64,000 bases of DNA from Litoditis marina (Eukaryota > Nematoda > Chromadorea > Rhabditida > Rhabditidae): the NCBI GenBank assembly GCA_964036275.1, contig OZ038440.1:434001-498000 (forward strand), written 5' to 3'. Shown here in pieces: positions 1 to 12,335 of this stretch. Position numbers and translations under genes: made by a program. The notes beneath the pieces are model-generated. The model was not told where the DNA came from. It did no database searches and saw nothing but the letters and a program-made list of their open reading frames with translations. How positions within the stretch are numbered: the stretch's first letter is position 1; the number at the start of each line of letters is the position of its first letter.

Positions 1-248
1 CAGATGAAGGTAGGAAGGAGTTTTCCTAGAAATCACAGAAATATAATGATTATGACTTTCTTATCTTGAGATGATGTTTGTATTTGCTTCTTACAGTTCT
101 TATGTGTTTGATAGTTGTTCAGTACACCTTAGTTTGGTCACACTCTACCATCTATACCAATATGGTAGGACTAACTAATGACAACTCAATCATCTTTCAC
201 TACCATTTAATCTCAATCAACCACATTTCCACTAGAAACATTTTTAAG

Positions 249-3200
249 GCCCAGCAGGAAGCTCAAATCAAGGCTCAACAAGCTCAAGCCCAAGCTCAAG
301 CAAAAGCGCAACAGGATGCCCAAGTGAAAGCTCAGCAGGCTCAAGCTCAAGCTCAAGCTCAGGCACAAGCTAAAGCAAAAGCAGAGGCACAAGCCAAGGC
401 CGTGAAAGCACAACAAGAGGTGAGTGGTAACGAACTATAAAACTTACGATTCTGATATACCTCCGTAGGGCTGGCTATTTGACGGAATGCTTTCCGAACA
501 ATGCAGTTGAGTGTAACAAACATCACTTTTTGAAGCTCGCTCAGTAAAGGATTCAGGAGGGATTAGTTGTGTAAATGTGTCAGTTTGTTGAATTTGACTA
601 ATTGTTGTGTACTGTTGTTTTAAATGTGAAAAAAGCTGAGCACCAACAGAAAACATGATTCCAGTGTATAGAAGTAAATTGAATAGTCACATAAATTTAG
701 CATTCTAATGAGGAATCGTGTACTTTGCATGTTTCTAAGTTCTGCTGTGTTTGACACGTTTTACGTGACTTTGCAATTTACTTACAGTTTACCTGTAAGT
801 TTTTTCGTTCAGGCTACCGCCAAAGCCGCCGCCCAAAAGAGCCAACAAGAAGCTCTGGCGAAGGCGCAGGCCGCCAAGGCTAAAGCCGAAGCAGACGCCA
901 AGGCACGCACCCAGAATGCACCCAAACAGGGCCAGGCTCCCGCCAAACAGGGCCAGGCTCCCGCCAAACAGGGCCAGGCTCCCGCCAAACAGGCTCAGGC
1001 TCCAGCCGTAGCCCAGAAGAGTGCTCCTGCAGCTGCTGCCAAGCCTGCTCAGTCTGCTCCAGCTCAGAACAAAGTACAGCCTCAGACGGCCCAGACTTCT
1101 CAAGCACAACTGACAAAGGTGAGCGCTCATGACAACAAATAGAACAGATTGAAAGAAAACAGAAACACTCACAATTCATGATTGCACGAACTATCAATTG
1201 AAAACCAAGAGAAATGTCTAGGTTTCGAGGATAGTCAGTTTCAGCCCACCGCAGTGAAGACTCAGCCAGACCCGGTATCGAAGCAGAACGTAGGACAACA
1301 TCGTAAGTTCACAATTTTCCCTTTTCTTCAAACTCGCCCTTTTCATGATTACTAGTTTTTGGTTTTTAGCAATAAGCCATGTTTTTGTTTGGCATAGATT
1401 TCGATTATTTCATGAAACTGTGCAACTACCATTACACAACAATTTTGAAATAAAAATTATAATGAACTATTGGACCGGTTGATTTTGAGGTTAATCTAAT
1501 TTCAGAAGCCTCGCGAGTGCCCCAGAGAGCTCCCGGTAAGGTGGCAGTTCAGCCGCCATCCATGAAAGAGTCCGCTGCTCCCGCTGCTCAACCATTCTCG
1601 AAACAAACGCAACTCAAACAGACGGCCAAGGTTAGTATAGTCTTTTCCATTCCTACTGAGACTCCTACAGTAGGATTTCGAAACTTCCAAGCCGTTTCGC
1701 TCACTTACTTTTGATCGCAGACGTTCAGGACTTTCGTACCTCCATCTGGTTCTCAGGTAGAGTAAATAAACGAGAGCTTTTTCAATGAACTTTATTTTTC
1801 AGCTTCACAACAGCCTTCGGAAATTTGTGAGTTTACTGTAGGAGTCTCAGTAGGAATGGCGTGTACTATATAGTGGGTGCCAAATCTAGAAAAATTCTGT
1901 CTCTCTTCGAAATCGAACCTGCGAGCAAAAAATCCGTAGCAGAGCGATATTAGAGCACATAACCGAGAAGCTTTGGAATCAAGGACATGTGTGCGTACAC
2001 AGCGGAAAGTGAGATATACAGCAAACTCTCACCTTTCAATTGGCGACGACTGTAATATAGAATTAAGTCTTTTGTCAGTTATTCATAACGCATTCAAAGA
2101 TTAAACGTTTAGGTACAGCGCCATGTGCCCGTAGTTTCTGTTAATTGATATAGGAGACGTAATTTTCACATATTTTCCAGTGGAAGTCAAAAGGGCCGTG
2201 AAACTTTTCTAACAGCTGACATCAAACCCTGTGCATTCTGCAGGTTTCCCGGCTGCATTGAGTGACTTTGATTAGCACAGAGCACAGAGTGTTATTGAAC
2301 AATTTTGTTATCATTGAGCCCTATAACGAGGAGTTCCTATTTTGAACCTATTCGCTAAATGCAATCAAATACGGGATCACGCGCAACTGTGTAGAATTGT
2401 GGAATACATGAGAGGTACAGAACGTGGTTTCTAAGTGTTTCATTTAATTCTAGTGTACTTGAGTTTGACAATCGAGCGTTCCCCTGCTCAAGTGTCAATA
2501 TCAACGAATTGCTTCGTGGCCCGCATAAAAATCAACAAGACAGTGTAACAAAGACGGAGTTTTTATGCGATAATTAGTCAACGTTGCGGCTTGGATACAC
2601 ACCAACACAGTAGGCGTTGTGATCAATTGAAAAGAGGAAACAATAAGTCATATATCTTCTAATATATTTGAAATTAGGGGTACGAGTAGATTCGTCTCGG
2701 AATTCTGGCAAAGAAACATTTGTAAAACACGTCTAACTACTTGTAGTGAGAGCACTATAGTCAAGACGTAAACCAGTGAGAGACATTGACCGGAATAATT
2801 TATTTTCTGTGAATACCTGTCTAGTGTCTATACATTTTTTGAAATGTTTTAACGTCGATTAGGTTAGGCAGGTATGTAGAGTACGCGATGGGGTCACGAA
2901 AATGTGTGAAATGCATCAGCTGTTGTGATCGTTCACTTGTTCATTCAAAACTAGTAAAATGGACACTACAACTCACCAAGCAGTTGTCGAGGTCAGAATG
3001 ATGATCTATTTTTGCATTGAGTTCAATGAAATAAATCAATAGTTATCTTTTGTAAGGTACAAGAAGAGCATCTGGTATTGTCGGACCAAGGCCGACTTCC
3101 GATGGGAGTTGCGGCACAGAAACCGGCCATCAGACAGGAGAACGTCAAGGAGAAGTTCGCTGAGAAGACGCAGGAACAACCACAAAAGGAGGTGAGGGCC

Positions 3201-6200
3201 CCTTCACACTTTTGTAGTCTGCGTAGAGTATGGTTATTGATCGTGTGTAAGTATCGGACAAAATCGATCGTAGTTTGCTCTATGTATCTATCGCCGGCAA
3301 AAAGTTTAAAGCAGTTTCAGTATGACGACAAAAAACAAGAGACTGAACGTGCTACCAAGTTTCTATAAAAGTTAGGCATTTGCTATTTTTCAGTTAGCTA
3401 TCTACAATTATTTTTCAAATAATTGTAGATAGTTTGTTGTAGTTTGGTCGTGCGAAAGTATGAGTATCATAATACCTTTGTTTTGGGGAAATCCAGACAT
3501 AGCAATGAGCGATTGGCTCTATCGATGTAATGTTTGGTTCCGGGTTCCTGCATTCCGGGTTTCTGATAATTCGAACACTATTCATTCCGCATTTTTTGAG
3601 TGAACTGCAATTTTATTTGGAAAATAATTACCCTGAATACTCAAAATAGCTTGTTTCTCATTGATATTCTGCTCTAAGAAACATGTTCCTAGTTGAAATT
3701 GAAGGGATGTTTGTAATTACACATTACATAGCTACAATTTGCCGGAAACAGAGCGCCAAAAATAGATGCAATCATTTCATTATAGAATGACGTGATGCCA
3801 CTATTTCGGTGTCTAATAACTCCCTGCCAACACATTTCATTACATCACCCCCATATTGGAGAACTTCCAGGAAAATAACTTTGCAAAGACATAAACATTA
3901 TCGCAGTTCTGTGGGAAAATTTCATAGTCTCACCCCCCCCCCCCCAGACACTGAAGTTCTGATTATAACAACATCTCTGACAAACCAGCGGATTTTATCA
4001 GTCTACGAACTCTTATAATCAAAGCCTCTGTTTTCTTTATCTGTTTTCGTCAATTAACTATATAAATGTTTCTTGGAATCTTTTTATTATAGTGAGCACA
4101 ACTGTTTCGGCTACAAGTTAACTTTTCGGGAACTAAGGAGAAAATCATACCTCACACTTCAAATATAAACCCGTCAAGTCTCAAACTTTGTATCAGTCAA
4201 GTCTTGTTCTTTTTCTGAGTACCACCAGGTAACCTTCAAGTCAATCTCCCAACTACAAGTCAGTCTCAGCCAGATCAAGCGTTGTTGCAAAACGCCGACT
4301 TACTTTGGTCTCCGCGTGGGAGCGGGAGACACAATTTATTGCTACGAATGCTCAATTTCTGAAAAAAAATAGTTCTGAAACTACGACTGAGCGCAGTGGA
4401 ACTTACCTACAAACACAGCAGAATCAGACAAAAACCTAACGCTTGTGAAATACCTCTCCTCGTGCATCCCCGATCAAATTCTTAATGGAAACCGCTGAAG
4501 TAGATTTGTTGTTTTCTGAAGTATGATTAGTTGTTCTGTACCAAATTAATATCAAATTGCGCGAAGTAATTCATCAGGAATGCATTTCATTTTTGCTCGA
4601 TTATTCACTGTTTTTGAGACACGTGGGCGCAGTTTATACTCTTGATTTAAATTGGTTTCGGCCACTTTTTTGCGCATTTCAATGGAGAGAAACAACAGGA
4701 AGAGGAACTCTGTCAGTCATTACACTCTCTACCTCAAGGTTTGTCAAACAAAGTTTTTAAAGCACAAATGTTCAAATAACATTACTATGAAAGTTTTTTC
4801 ACGGCACCCATTGTATGTTACAGTAGACATGATCATTACACATCACATTATGAACTATAGAAAGACTGTTCGTAGATAGACATGAAAGAACTATTCTGCG
4901 TGCTGGTGCGGTCTGCCGTTTAGTTATCTTGTACACTGCCTCATCCATACGAGGATAGTTACAGTGATAATGTGGAAGAGCCTAATTGTTTCGTGAAGAT
5001 AAAAGCACATATGTAGAGCTAGAAGTTTAACTAATCATTAGTCTACGAAAACTTCAACTTCATACACTGTCAGGCCATAAAATCGACTTTTTCAAAACGT
5101 ACATCGTCACTTCATTTCGAGTATAGGTTAACTGGTTTCCATCAGTGTTGACTGTTACAAAATCGGGGATTTGTCCTTTGTTTCAAATTTGACTCCCCGC
5201 CGAAGATTAAAAAAGTAGTAATCCCGTGCGCAAATGTTTTGGAAAGGTCGGAGAACAGTTTTCAGCGCGTTTCGTCATATGTGGAAAAACTTCAACGAGG
5301 TAGTGTATCAATATCCTTCATACTTGCTTGATGAAAGTTCTCAAAATACAGTTGTCACCAGGACGAAAAAGTGAAAATTCTAGATATGAAACACAAGAAT
5401 CGTATGAGTGAAGAGCGACACGTATGATAATTGTTCACGTGACGTTGTGACTACCAAATCGGTACCAAAATTATATTTATTGATGGAGATATGGGTGCTG
5501 ATTGCCCGAGTCTCTTTCTTCCCTCCCTTCATCCTCTTCACTTTGGACTTCTTCTTGTTAGTTACAGAAATTGCACTGTATTAACAAGTAGTTTAGTTTG
5601 TTCTCACAAACAATTTGTTTTTATAGATAAGAGGTTAATAATAGAAATAAACATTTTCTAGTTTTTGTCTCCAATTTGATGGTTGAATTGCAGTCAATCG
5701 TGAGGGCGGGGCAGTTGGAGGGGGCAGCTCGTTGGGAGAAACAAGCATTGGAAAGAGAGACCGGCAACGAGATGGGACAAGATACTGCGCCAGCTGCCGT
5801 CAGACTACAGGTACGTTCCCAGTCAAACTACAATTATGGAAGAGGTCAAACTACAGATATGTTCACGTTCTGATGGGAAGGGTTAGCCTACAGCCTTACA
5901 GGTAATTCGGGGAGTGTTCAGGGTTACAATTTATGATGTGTTGGACATGATTTAATTACACTTGAGTAGCAAGCAGTATATCTTGCACGTTTTCGAATGG
6001 AAGTTATCCAGTTCTAAATACTGTATTGGACATTGTATGAGTTTTCTCCACCAACTTTTGTTGTTTCACTAACGAAGTAAAACTTTCGACTGGTCAGCTA
6101 TAAATAGATAGTATTATTCCTAACATAACGCCACAGAACAAGTTGGTAATTTCTATAACCAAAAAGATTTTAATTTGATTTTCACCTAATGTTGTTTATC

Positions 6201-9200
6201 ATAAACTGTTGGATACTATGTTCTCATAAAATTGAGGTACGTGGTATTTGTAAACTGCGTGGGTGAGGAAATTGTGAAATAGTGTTTGTGTATCATCTTG
6301 GTGGACCCTTGTTTGTTCAGAACTGAAGTAGTCTGAGTAGAAAAAGATCCGTTTAGCTGATCGCTCGAAAATAAGACTCTTCTCGAGAATATATTCTACG
6401 TACCATCGAAACCAATATACTTTTTGCAAACGAAATTCAAAACGATCGTAGACAGTATTAGTGTGTAGACAATTTTATGACAATTTGATTCTAATAAATA
6501 CATTCAGATGTTATAATTGAGACACTGAAATATGTACACATATAAACTCGAACCAGAAAGATTTGAGTTCTTCAAAACACAACCTCCTGGTATTGAGAGA
6601 TCCTCAGATTTTGTTTGAAACTCTAGAAGGTACGGTAAATACGTTTATGAGCGAAACCTCTCAATAAGTTTCAATGAAAGACCAAACACAAATATTTACT
6701 CATCAAAAGCCATTTTCTCAGGGTCTCATTCGAACATAATTGGACTTCCTGTTGTTGTTTTCGATCTATGATTTCCCCTTTCTTATTTGTTTTGTAGAAT
6801 ATATTAAAAGTTTATCTGATCAGCCGAAATATGAAAATTCCTCATCGCATGACGTTATTAAAGGAAATAGGAAATACAGCACATGTTTTTTTTGCGGCAG
6901 TATACAAACAGGATTTTTCGGTTTGCGGAAGTTTCGTCGCACAACACCAACTAACACTTGGCAACTTGGCCACTCTCTGGCATTTCATTGATACAATGGT
7001 AAGCACTTTTTTGGAACAGTTTTGATAAACTGCAGAAACTTATTGCTCTATTCGTTATACACATTATATTTAGATAGTAAATGAAATACATCTTCGAAAA
7101 GTGAGTCGGCTTTGTTGCAACTGCGCATATTCTTCAGTTCGCCCCAAAAGTTCACGAGGTTTTCAAATAAATATCGTTCTCTTTGCTCTCTATCTCTCGC
7201 ATCTACCTCTCTCCTCCCTATCTCTCTCTATCTCTTTCTTTCTTCACTCTATCTCTATCTGTTTCACCCTTTTCTCTATAACGGTCTGTTACGATACCTG
7301 TCATTTTTGTTGAATCAATAGACGTTTTGTCTTTTGTTGACTTCTTTTCCGCCATTTAATGTCTGTTGATGAGTGGGCATGTGCCAACTGCTCCAACACC
7401 TGAGGCATCTGCAAAAACACCGATATCCTGCCTCTATCTTGATCATGCGGAACGAAATTCGTCTGGGCGGAAATGCGAAAGAACTGCAGTATGCTCTCGT
7501 CATGTATATGAACTTTACCGTAGTGTTCACAAAAATTTTCATATGGCTTGAATTGATCGGTAGATGTAAGGTGTGAACATCTGAACGTCTTTCTAAACAG
7601 AACTAGTCAATTTTATGAAATGCCCAATTAATTCTGCAAATCTCCACGTTACCATAGGATAACACGCCATGGCATACTGCAATTAATAATAGCCACAATG
7701 CATTGTTTAACTTACGTGATAATGGGTACGCTATCATGAACAACAGATGCCTGCAGCCACACAAATTGACTTCCTTAGCGAAAAAATGGTCAGAAAACCT
7801 GTAGAATCGCAGTAAAAGACAGAAGCACAGTTTGAACCAATGGATTCTTTTTTATTCGTTTTCCGATGTTCTACCTCTTTCACTGTGAATAAGCAAACTT
7901 CTTGTGCCATTGTATGTTGGTTATGACGTCGAAAAGTATAACTGGTTTCTGAGTCAACAAACGGGGAAACTGGGTATACCATTTCAACGAGGTTTAGTGA
8001 AACTGTCAAAGAATTATCGCACTCTCATATTGTTATTTCTCCTCTCGTATATGACATGCTTGCATGTAAATAAATCAATCAATCAAAGCAACTACAATCC
8101 ATGCTATTCGGAACAACATGAAAGTTGATAGACGAGATTAATAAAAACAACTTTATTTAGCCAATTGTATTTGCAGGATGATGCCTGTTGGATGACGCAA
8201 CACCGCCAGCCGGTGGAAATTCAACCACCTCAAGTGGGCAAAATCACCATTCCCGAACTGACGGACGAACATGAAGTACAGGTGAGCAATGACAAGTATA
8301 TAGTCGTTGCCAACCGAAAGGCGGGAGGGTACTGTATATATCACTTGCCGCTGTGTACGCACACATGTCTTCGATTGCACAGCATGCCCGCTATCCACTC
8401 TAATAGCGCAGTGGTCAGCGGCCTGTTAAAAATCTTTTGCTTGCAGGTTCGATTCCGGTGAGAGACAGAAATTTATAAATTTGGCCTGCACGATAGGGGG
8501 TGCCATACATTTTCGTATCTCACCGGCATCGTACCTGCGAGCAAAATATTCGTAGCTGGGTGCTTGTGTCCGTACACAGCGAACATTGAGATACACAGTA
8601 CCCTCCGCCTTTTCGTTGGCGACGACTATAGTCCGATTGATGCACGATACGTTTCAAATCTGTGCAACGATGTAAAGTATAGCTTTCTTCATGAGTTTCT
8701 CGTAAGAATGAATGAAAGCTGCTATAGAGAGTAACTGTGAAAATCTCAGAAGAAGTTTTATCTGGTTCCTACACTAGGTAATTCCTCTAAAACATCCGCT
8801 TTTAATGATTAGAAAAACACAATATGTGAAATCTTTATGTTTTCAGCGAACCGTGTTGATTAGCAAGCCTCAATCCTATCAAAAGGTGCAATGGAATGAA
8901 TTCCCAGAAGAGAAGCAGTACGAGATTGGACAGGCGCCGAAGGTTCAAACACAGGACTGGGTACCCGTCAACCAGGTACACAATATACTGCCAGTAACAT
9001 GCTTGGTCACGTTAAACGTATAAATTACATCATTTTACAGAAACGTGAAACTATAGGGTGTAATGTTTTCGCATTTCACGTTTTTTCTGGTGTTCTACTT
9101 TTATGGCAGTTTCTAACTACTATAACCAGCTGAAAAAATAGTGTTTTTTTGAATGTAGATGAGCTACTATGTAACTGGTCTTCCTCAAAACCAAAACAAA

Positions 9201-12200
9201 CGTGTATTCAGCAATATTCGTAGTGGAAACAACATATTGAATTCCCAAAAAGTATTTTGACATTGATATTTTGTTTCCAGGAACAGATAGAGCTGCAGAG
9301 AAGCCTGTACAAGCCGTCGAGAATGGCCCGCGCCTGGCCTCCTCCAGAGGACGAGCTGATCAAGGAAACGTACGTTATACTAGAAGGCAATTGCACAGTC
9401 ACGTGAAAAAATTGAACACAGCAGAACTCAAAAACGTGCAATGACAAAGTGCACAATTCCTCATTGGAATGCTTTAACTTCACGTGACTATTCAATTGAG
9501 CTCTAGTGAATACACCCTGTAATTCCTACGTGGACTATTATAGTACGAACTTCGAAAAGTTCAATCCAATTTGTACGTCACATGTATAATTATACATGTT
9601 GTAAAATACGAAATCTGAAACATACAGAGTGAAAGTAGATAAATTTCAGTGTATAGAGTATAGAATAGCCAAGTGGTAGAAATCGGTCTGGAGGTCAAGA
9701 ACAACTTATCGTGCGTGTCCATTTTCGGCTGTGTTTCGTGCTTGAATGTGACACACAATGGGAATAGTAAAACAAACTTTCATCAAATAAACTTAGTTTC
9801 TTCATGAAAAGTCTATATTTAGGCAACCAATCAGCGCAGTGAAGGCAGTTGATGACTTGGCTTGGGTACAGCAGGTGAGCAAGTTTGAACGTTTAACCTT
9901 CACACTTCCTGATGAATGCTACAATCATGGTTAAATAGTTGCACATGTCCCCGAGTTAAATAAAACAATTTAAGCTACTTCTAAGGAGTTTCTTACGTTT
10001 CCAGCTGGTAATCAAGATGAAACACTTTCAAGTTTAAAGTACTCCTAGTTGCAAGATTTTGGATTTTAGAGTGCACTGTAGGTAAAAAATTGGTGTGTCC
10101 GAAGTTAGTTTCGAGTTTCTAAAAATGATTTTTGAGAACTTCGATTGTTGTCCGCGTTTCAAACCAAGTATAAAATGACAACCGAACCCGTTTGCTCGCA
10201 GGAGGAGAACCCGGTACTTCGATCAGCTGCTTGGTCCTCTGCCGCCAAAATCAACCGAGTCTGGCCCCCTCCAGAGGGAGACAACTCCCTCAACCAGTAC
10301 CAAGGTACGTATAATCAGAAAGATAGATCCTGTTGATCAGGTTGAGCTCACCACATTTGCTACGGTGCCAGAAGCTGGACAAGTTTTTGTAAATCGGTAT
10401 AATATCCACAAAGTACAGATATTGTTCGTGATTATTCTGATTTTGTTCAAACAAAAAACAACTAAATATAACACCTCCCCCCCCCCCCCTCTCTCCTCCG
10501 TCCGCCCTCTGTTCCCAATTCATCGTTCACTTGTGTGAATTTTCACAAACAAACCAGTCAATATAACAATAAAATATTTAAAAAAAAACATTTTAATAAG
10601 TTAATATAATATAGAAATACATATCCCCTTGCCCTCCGTTCTTCCTCTGTTCCCGAATTCCCCTTCAGTTGGTCCCCAGTCCTTGTGTGTTTGCAGGTCC
10701 CCAGCAGATGCCGGCCGTCCAGTGGCCCCCCGCGGAGTCGGAGCAGTACGAGCGGGAGCAGGTTGAGGTGCTCCAGAAGCATATCCCCGCCAAGAAGGTC
10801 GAGCGACAGTGGCCTCCCGCACCCCCACAGTACCAGGGTAAGCACGACAGAATACCGTGCCTATAATGCAGGAGACAGGGAGAGACAGAGAAGGAAAATG
10901 TGAGAAAGAGTGAGAGAGACAGAGAGCGAGAGCGTCTTCCTCGAGACTGAAAAATAGGAAGTAAGATCTCTGAGAACTCACTGACTCGGCCCCCGCCGAC
11001 TGAGTCAAAATTGAGACGGCAACGACAATGTCGCTGCCGTGACAAATTTTACTCATGAAAATAGCATATGTTTTGAGGAGGCGCAGACTGATAAACAACA
11101 GTTAAACCTGAGACGGCAACGACATTGTCGCGGCCGTCTCTCGTTTTACTCATAGATGGTGAGAGATTTCGATCCCCCACATTATACCAGGAGCACGATA
11201 CTACACCGTGATCTATTTACTGGTAGGGTAGATGTTAGGTGAAACGTGAGAGAAAACAAGTATTGTTGCACTAGTGCGAACACCATGTAGTGTGTATAGG
11301 ATTTGTCAAACCGTTGTGGACACCGTACCATCGATTTTGTATGGGACGGGGTTTGGCGAGCGACCAGTTCGTCTGCGTATCATTGGTCTACACACTCTCT
11401 CAACTGCTGGCAGATAATCAACGACCGCTCGCCCCGCATCGCTCAACCAATTGAACCCTCTGCTGTCTTTATGGGGAAAATGGCGACTATACGTTTTCCT
11501 TTCCCGCTGTGTTCGGAGTTTGATGCCGTGTATCGAGCTCAAACTACAACAATTTGGTCACTCCCTATAACATCCGACATCTTCCTTCCATCCTGCGTCT
11601 CTCCCTTTGCGCACTATTTCGAACTACTCGTAATCCAGCCGAATGTGAGAGCAAAGAACCAGCGTATGTTGTTGGAGACGCAGGCTGAGATAGAAAGATT
11701 GGGATGTTCGTGAACACGTGCTCTGTAAACGTACCATGTGAACGTCGATCCTCCTATCGTTTCCATCTCCAACCTATATGTCTTCCTCTCCAAAATGTTA
11801 ACCCAATATTCAAATGTTTCACGATCACTTTAAATGTCACGTATTTCAGTGGTGGAGAGAAACGAGGAATCTCAACAACAGGTGATTTCACTTTTTTTTT
11901 CTTGAGTTTCACAGAGAATGAAAAGCTATATAATGGGTCATGTCCAACAACTTTAATAATTTTGTATTGGCTGTCGCACAATCACAACCCCTGCATGTAT
12001 CTTCACAATCTGTCCCATTGCAAAATCTTCTATTCAATTAAGGTATTAGGGGGATTATGGAACAATGTTTTTCTACTTAATCATAATCTCATATAACTGT
12101 CTCTAATTAAACCAAACTATATTACGAGAAAGGCTTAACCAAAAAAAAATAGAAAAACAACTTCTATACTTATCTTCCCTGTAAAAGTGTTTTTTACGTA

Positions 12201-12335
12201 ACTGAAGGCACCAATACTGTTTCAAGTTTCCCCACAAAAAAACTTTTCTACTCCCCTCCTTCTATCTTTCATTTCTTGCCAGGAACAAGTCGTGGACCAA
12301 TCTACTACCGTAACCCAGCAGAAAGCGGTGAATAG
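249..12335 (+). CDS. Large Ala/Gln/Lys-rich to W-P-P-repeat protein (N-terminus may lie outside window)
   Basis: I do not recognise the family. Exons by GT/AG and phase: 249-419, 813-1118, 1245-1302, 1506-1630, 1721-1756, 1803-1826, 3057-3191, 5694-5810, 8177-8281, 8847-8975, 9281-9369, 9823-9874, 10202-10304, 10697-10837, 12283-12335 (TAG). All phases join, giving at least 547 residues. The first 57 residues are almost pure A/Q/K/E, like a charged helix or coiled coil. Exon 813-1118 carries three tandem KQGQAPA units. Exons from 9281 hold four tryptophan motifs: RAWPPPED, RVWPPPEG, VQWPPAES and RQWPPAPP. No signal peptide or membrane segment is visible. Bases 1-9 (CAGATGAAG before GTAGG) could be an earlier exon end carrying the ATG. 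The last exon has an alternative donor at 12328 whose phase fits the exon at 30880, so this may be the first part of a longer gene. W-P-P repeats suggest a scaffold or cytoskeletal role, but that is only inference. Confidence 0.72.
666..790. repeat. CACGTGA-ended MITE, copy 1
   Basis: A roughly 125-bp element with ends of the type TATAGAAGTAAATTGAATAGTCAC and, in reverse, TTTACGTGACTTTGCAATT. It belongs to the family also seen at 9376, 19077, 34095, 38892 and 39383. The ends are imperfect terminal inverted repeats and there is no coding capacity. It finishes 22 bp before the exon starting at 813. Confidence 0.7.
813..1118 (+). repeat. Coding tandem repeat, three 21-nt units
   Basis: Within this exon, around 921-990, a 21-nt unit encoding KQGQAPA repeats three times almost without change, then a fourth degenerates to KQAQAPA. 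Such coding minisatellites expand and contract by slippage, so length polymorphism is expected. The surrounding exon is rich in A, K and Q. Confidence 0.85.
1647..1859. repeat. Inverted-repeat element with 26-bp perfect arms enclosing two exons
   Basis: The 26 bases at 1647-1672 are the exact reverse complement of 1834-1859 (CATTCCTACTGAGACTCCTA core). The same arm recurs near 18680, 18940 and 19210, so this is a dispersed foldback (MITE-like) family. The two shortest exons of the host gene (1721-1756 and 1803-1826) lie inside it, and the second falls in the extended arm. Confidence 0.8.
1867..2054 (-). repeat. tRNA-derived SINE-like repeat, copy 1
   Basis: This is one of five related units of about 160-200 bp. 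On the minus strand it carries a Pol III box-B-like sequence (AGGTTCGATTTCG), and its end is GTTGGCGACGACT-like with a TATA-type terminus. The box A half is degraded here. It lies in the intron after the exon ending at 1826. Confidence 0.65.
2959..2991 (+). CDS. Candidate alternative first exon of the 249-12335 gene
   Basis: An ATG with A at -3 opens an 11-codon stretch (MDTTTHQAVVE) ending exactly at a GT (GAG then GTCAGA) in phase 0. The next exon at 3057 begins in phase 0, so the two join cleanly and would yield a short isoform lacking the Ala/Gln-rich N-terminal region. The intron would be only 65 nt, typical of nematodes. The alternative is chance: 11 codons is too short to be statistically convincing alone. 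Confidence 0.4.
3192..5693 (+). other. Long intron, 2.5 kb, no gene seen
   Basis: This is intron sequence of the host gene. It holds a 16-bp perfect hairpin at 3398-3432 (CTATCTACAATTATTT arm) and a poly-C run near 3936. Open frames here are short and have no domain-like content or splice-supported structure. Confidence 0.6.
5811..8176 (+). other. Long intron, 2.4 kb, no gene seen
   Basis: An intron with a CT-rich microsatellite near 7180-7270. Two overlapping forward frames at 6740-7025 are open for 64-83 codons but lack conserved-looking motifs and splice context, so I read nothing coding here. Confidence 0.55.
8299..8630. repeat. Head-to-head pair of tRNA-derived SINE-like units (copies 2 and 3)
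   Basis: A large imperfect palindrome that starts TATAGTCGTTGCCAAC and ends GTTGGCGACGACTATA. The forward half has a box-A-like TAGCGCAGTGGTCAGCG near 8402 and a perfect box-B GGTTCGATTCC near 8446, in tRNA order and spacing. Flanks do not pair as an acceptor stem, so this is a tRNA-derived repeat rather than a functional tRNA gene. It begins 18 bp after the exon ending at 8281. Confidence 0.75.
9376..9508. repeat. CACGTGA-ended MITE, copy 2
   Basis: It starts TATACTAGAAGG, carries AGTCACGTGAA at the left and TTCACGTGACT at the right, and ends near CTCTAGTG. It is inserted only 6 bp after the splice donor of the exon 9281-9369. Confidence 0.75.
10964..11152. repeat. GC-rich palindromic repeat (GACTCGGC...GCCGACTGAGTC)
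   Basis: It contains two adjacent short palindromes: one built on CTGACTCGGCCCCCGCCGAC, the other on GACGGCAACGACAATGTCG. A partial second copy of the latter follows at 11107-11152. The same module reappears at the window's right edge (63929-64000). Confidence 0.75.
11560..11712. repeat. GAGACGCAGG palindromic MITE, copy 1
   Basis: An imperfect palindrome of about 150 bp with inner arms CATCCTGCGTCTC and GAGACGCAGG and outer CATCC ends. Related copies lie at 28991, 31771 and 35836. Confidence 0.65.

Noticed and set aside
213..1197. Minus-strand Leu/Ser- and Gly/Leu-rich ORFs
   Set aside because: Shadows of the Ala/Gln/Lys-rich exons on the plus strand.
6740..7025. Two overlapping plus-strand frames of 64-83 codons ending near a GTAAGC
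   Set aside because: Neither joins the neighbouring exons in phase without stops, and no conserved-looking motif is seen.
8390..8465. Possible tRNA gene with boxes A and B
   Set aside because: Acceptor and anticodon stems do not pair and the sequence belongs to a multi-copy repeat; tRNA-derived, not a tRNA gene.
10601..11098. Minus-strand ORF of 165 codons
   Set aside because: Covers a plus-strand exon with W-P-P motifs and a GA-rich repeat; no splice context on the minus strand.
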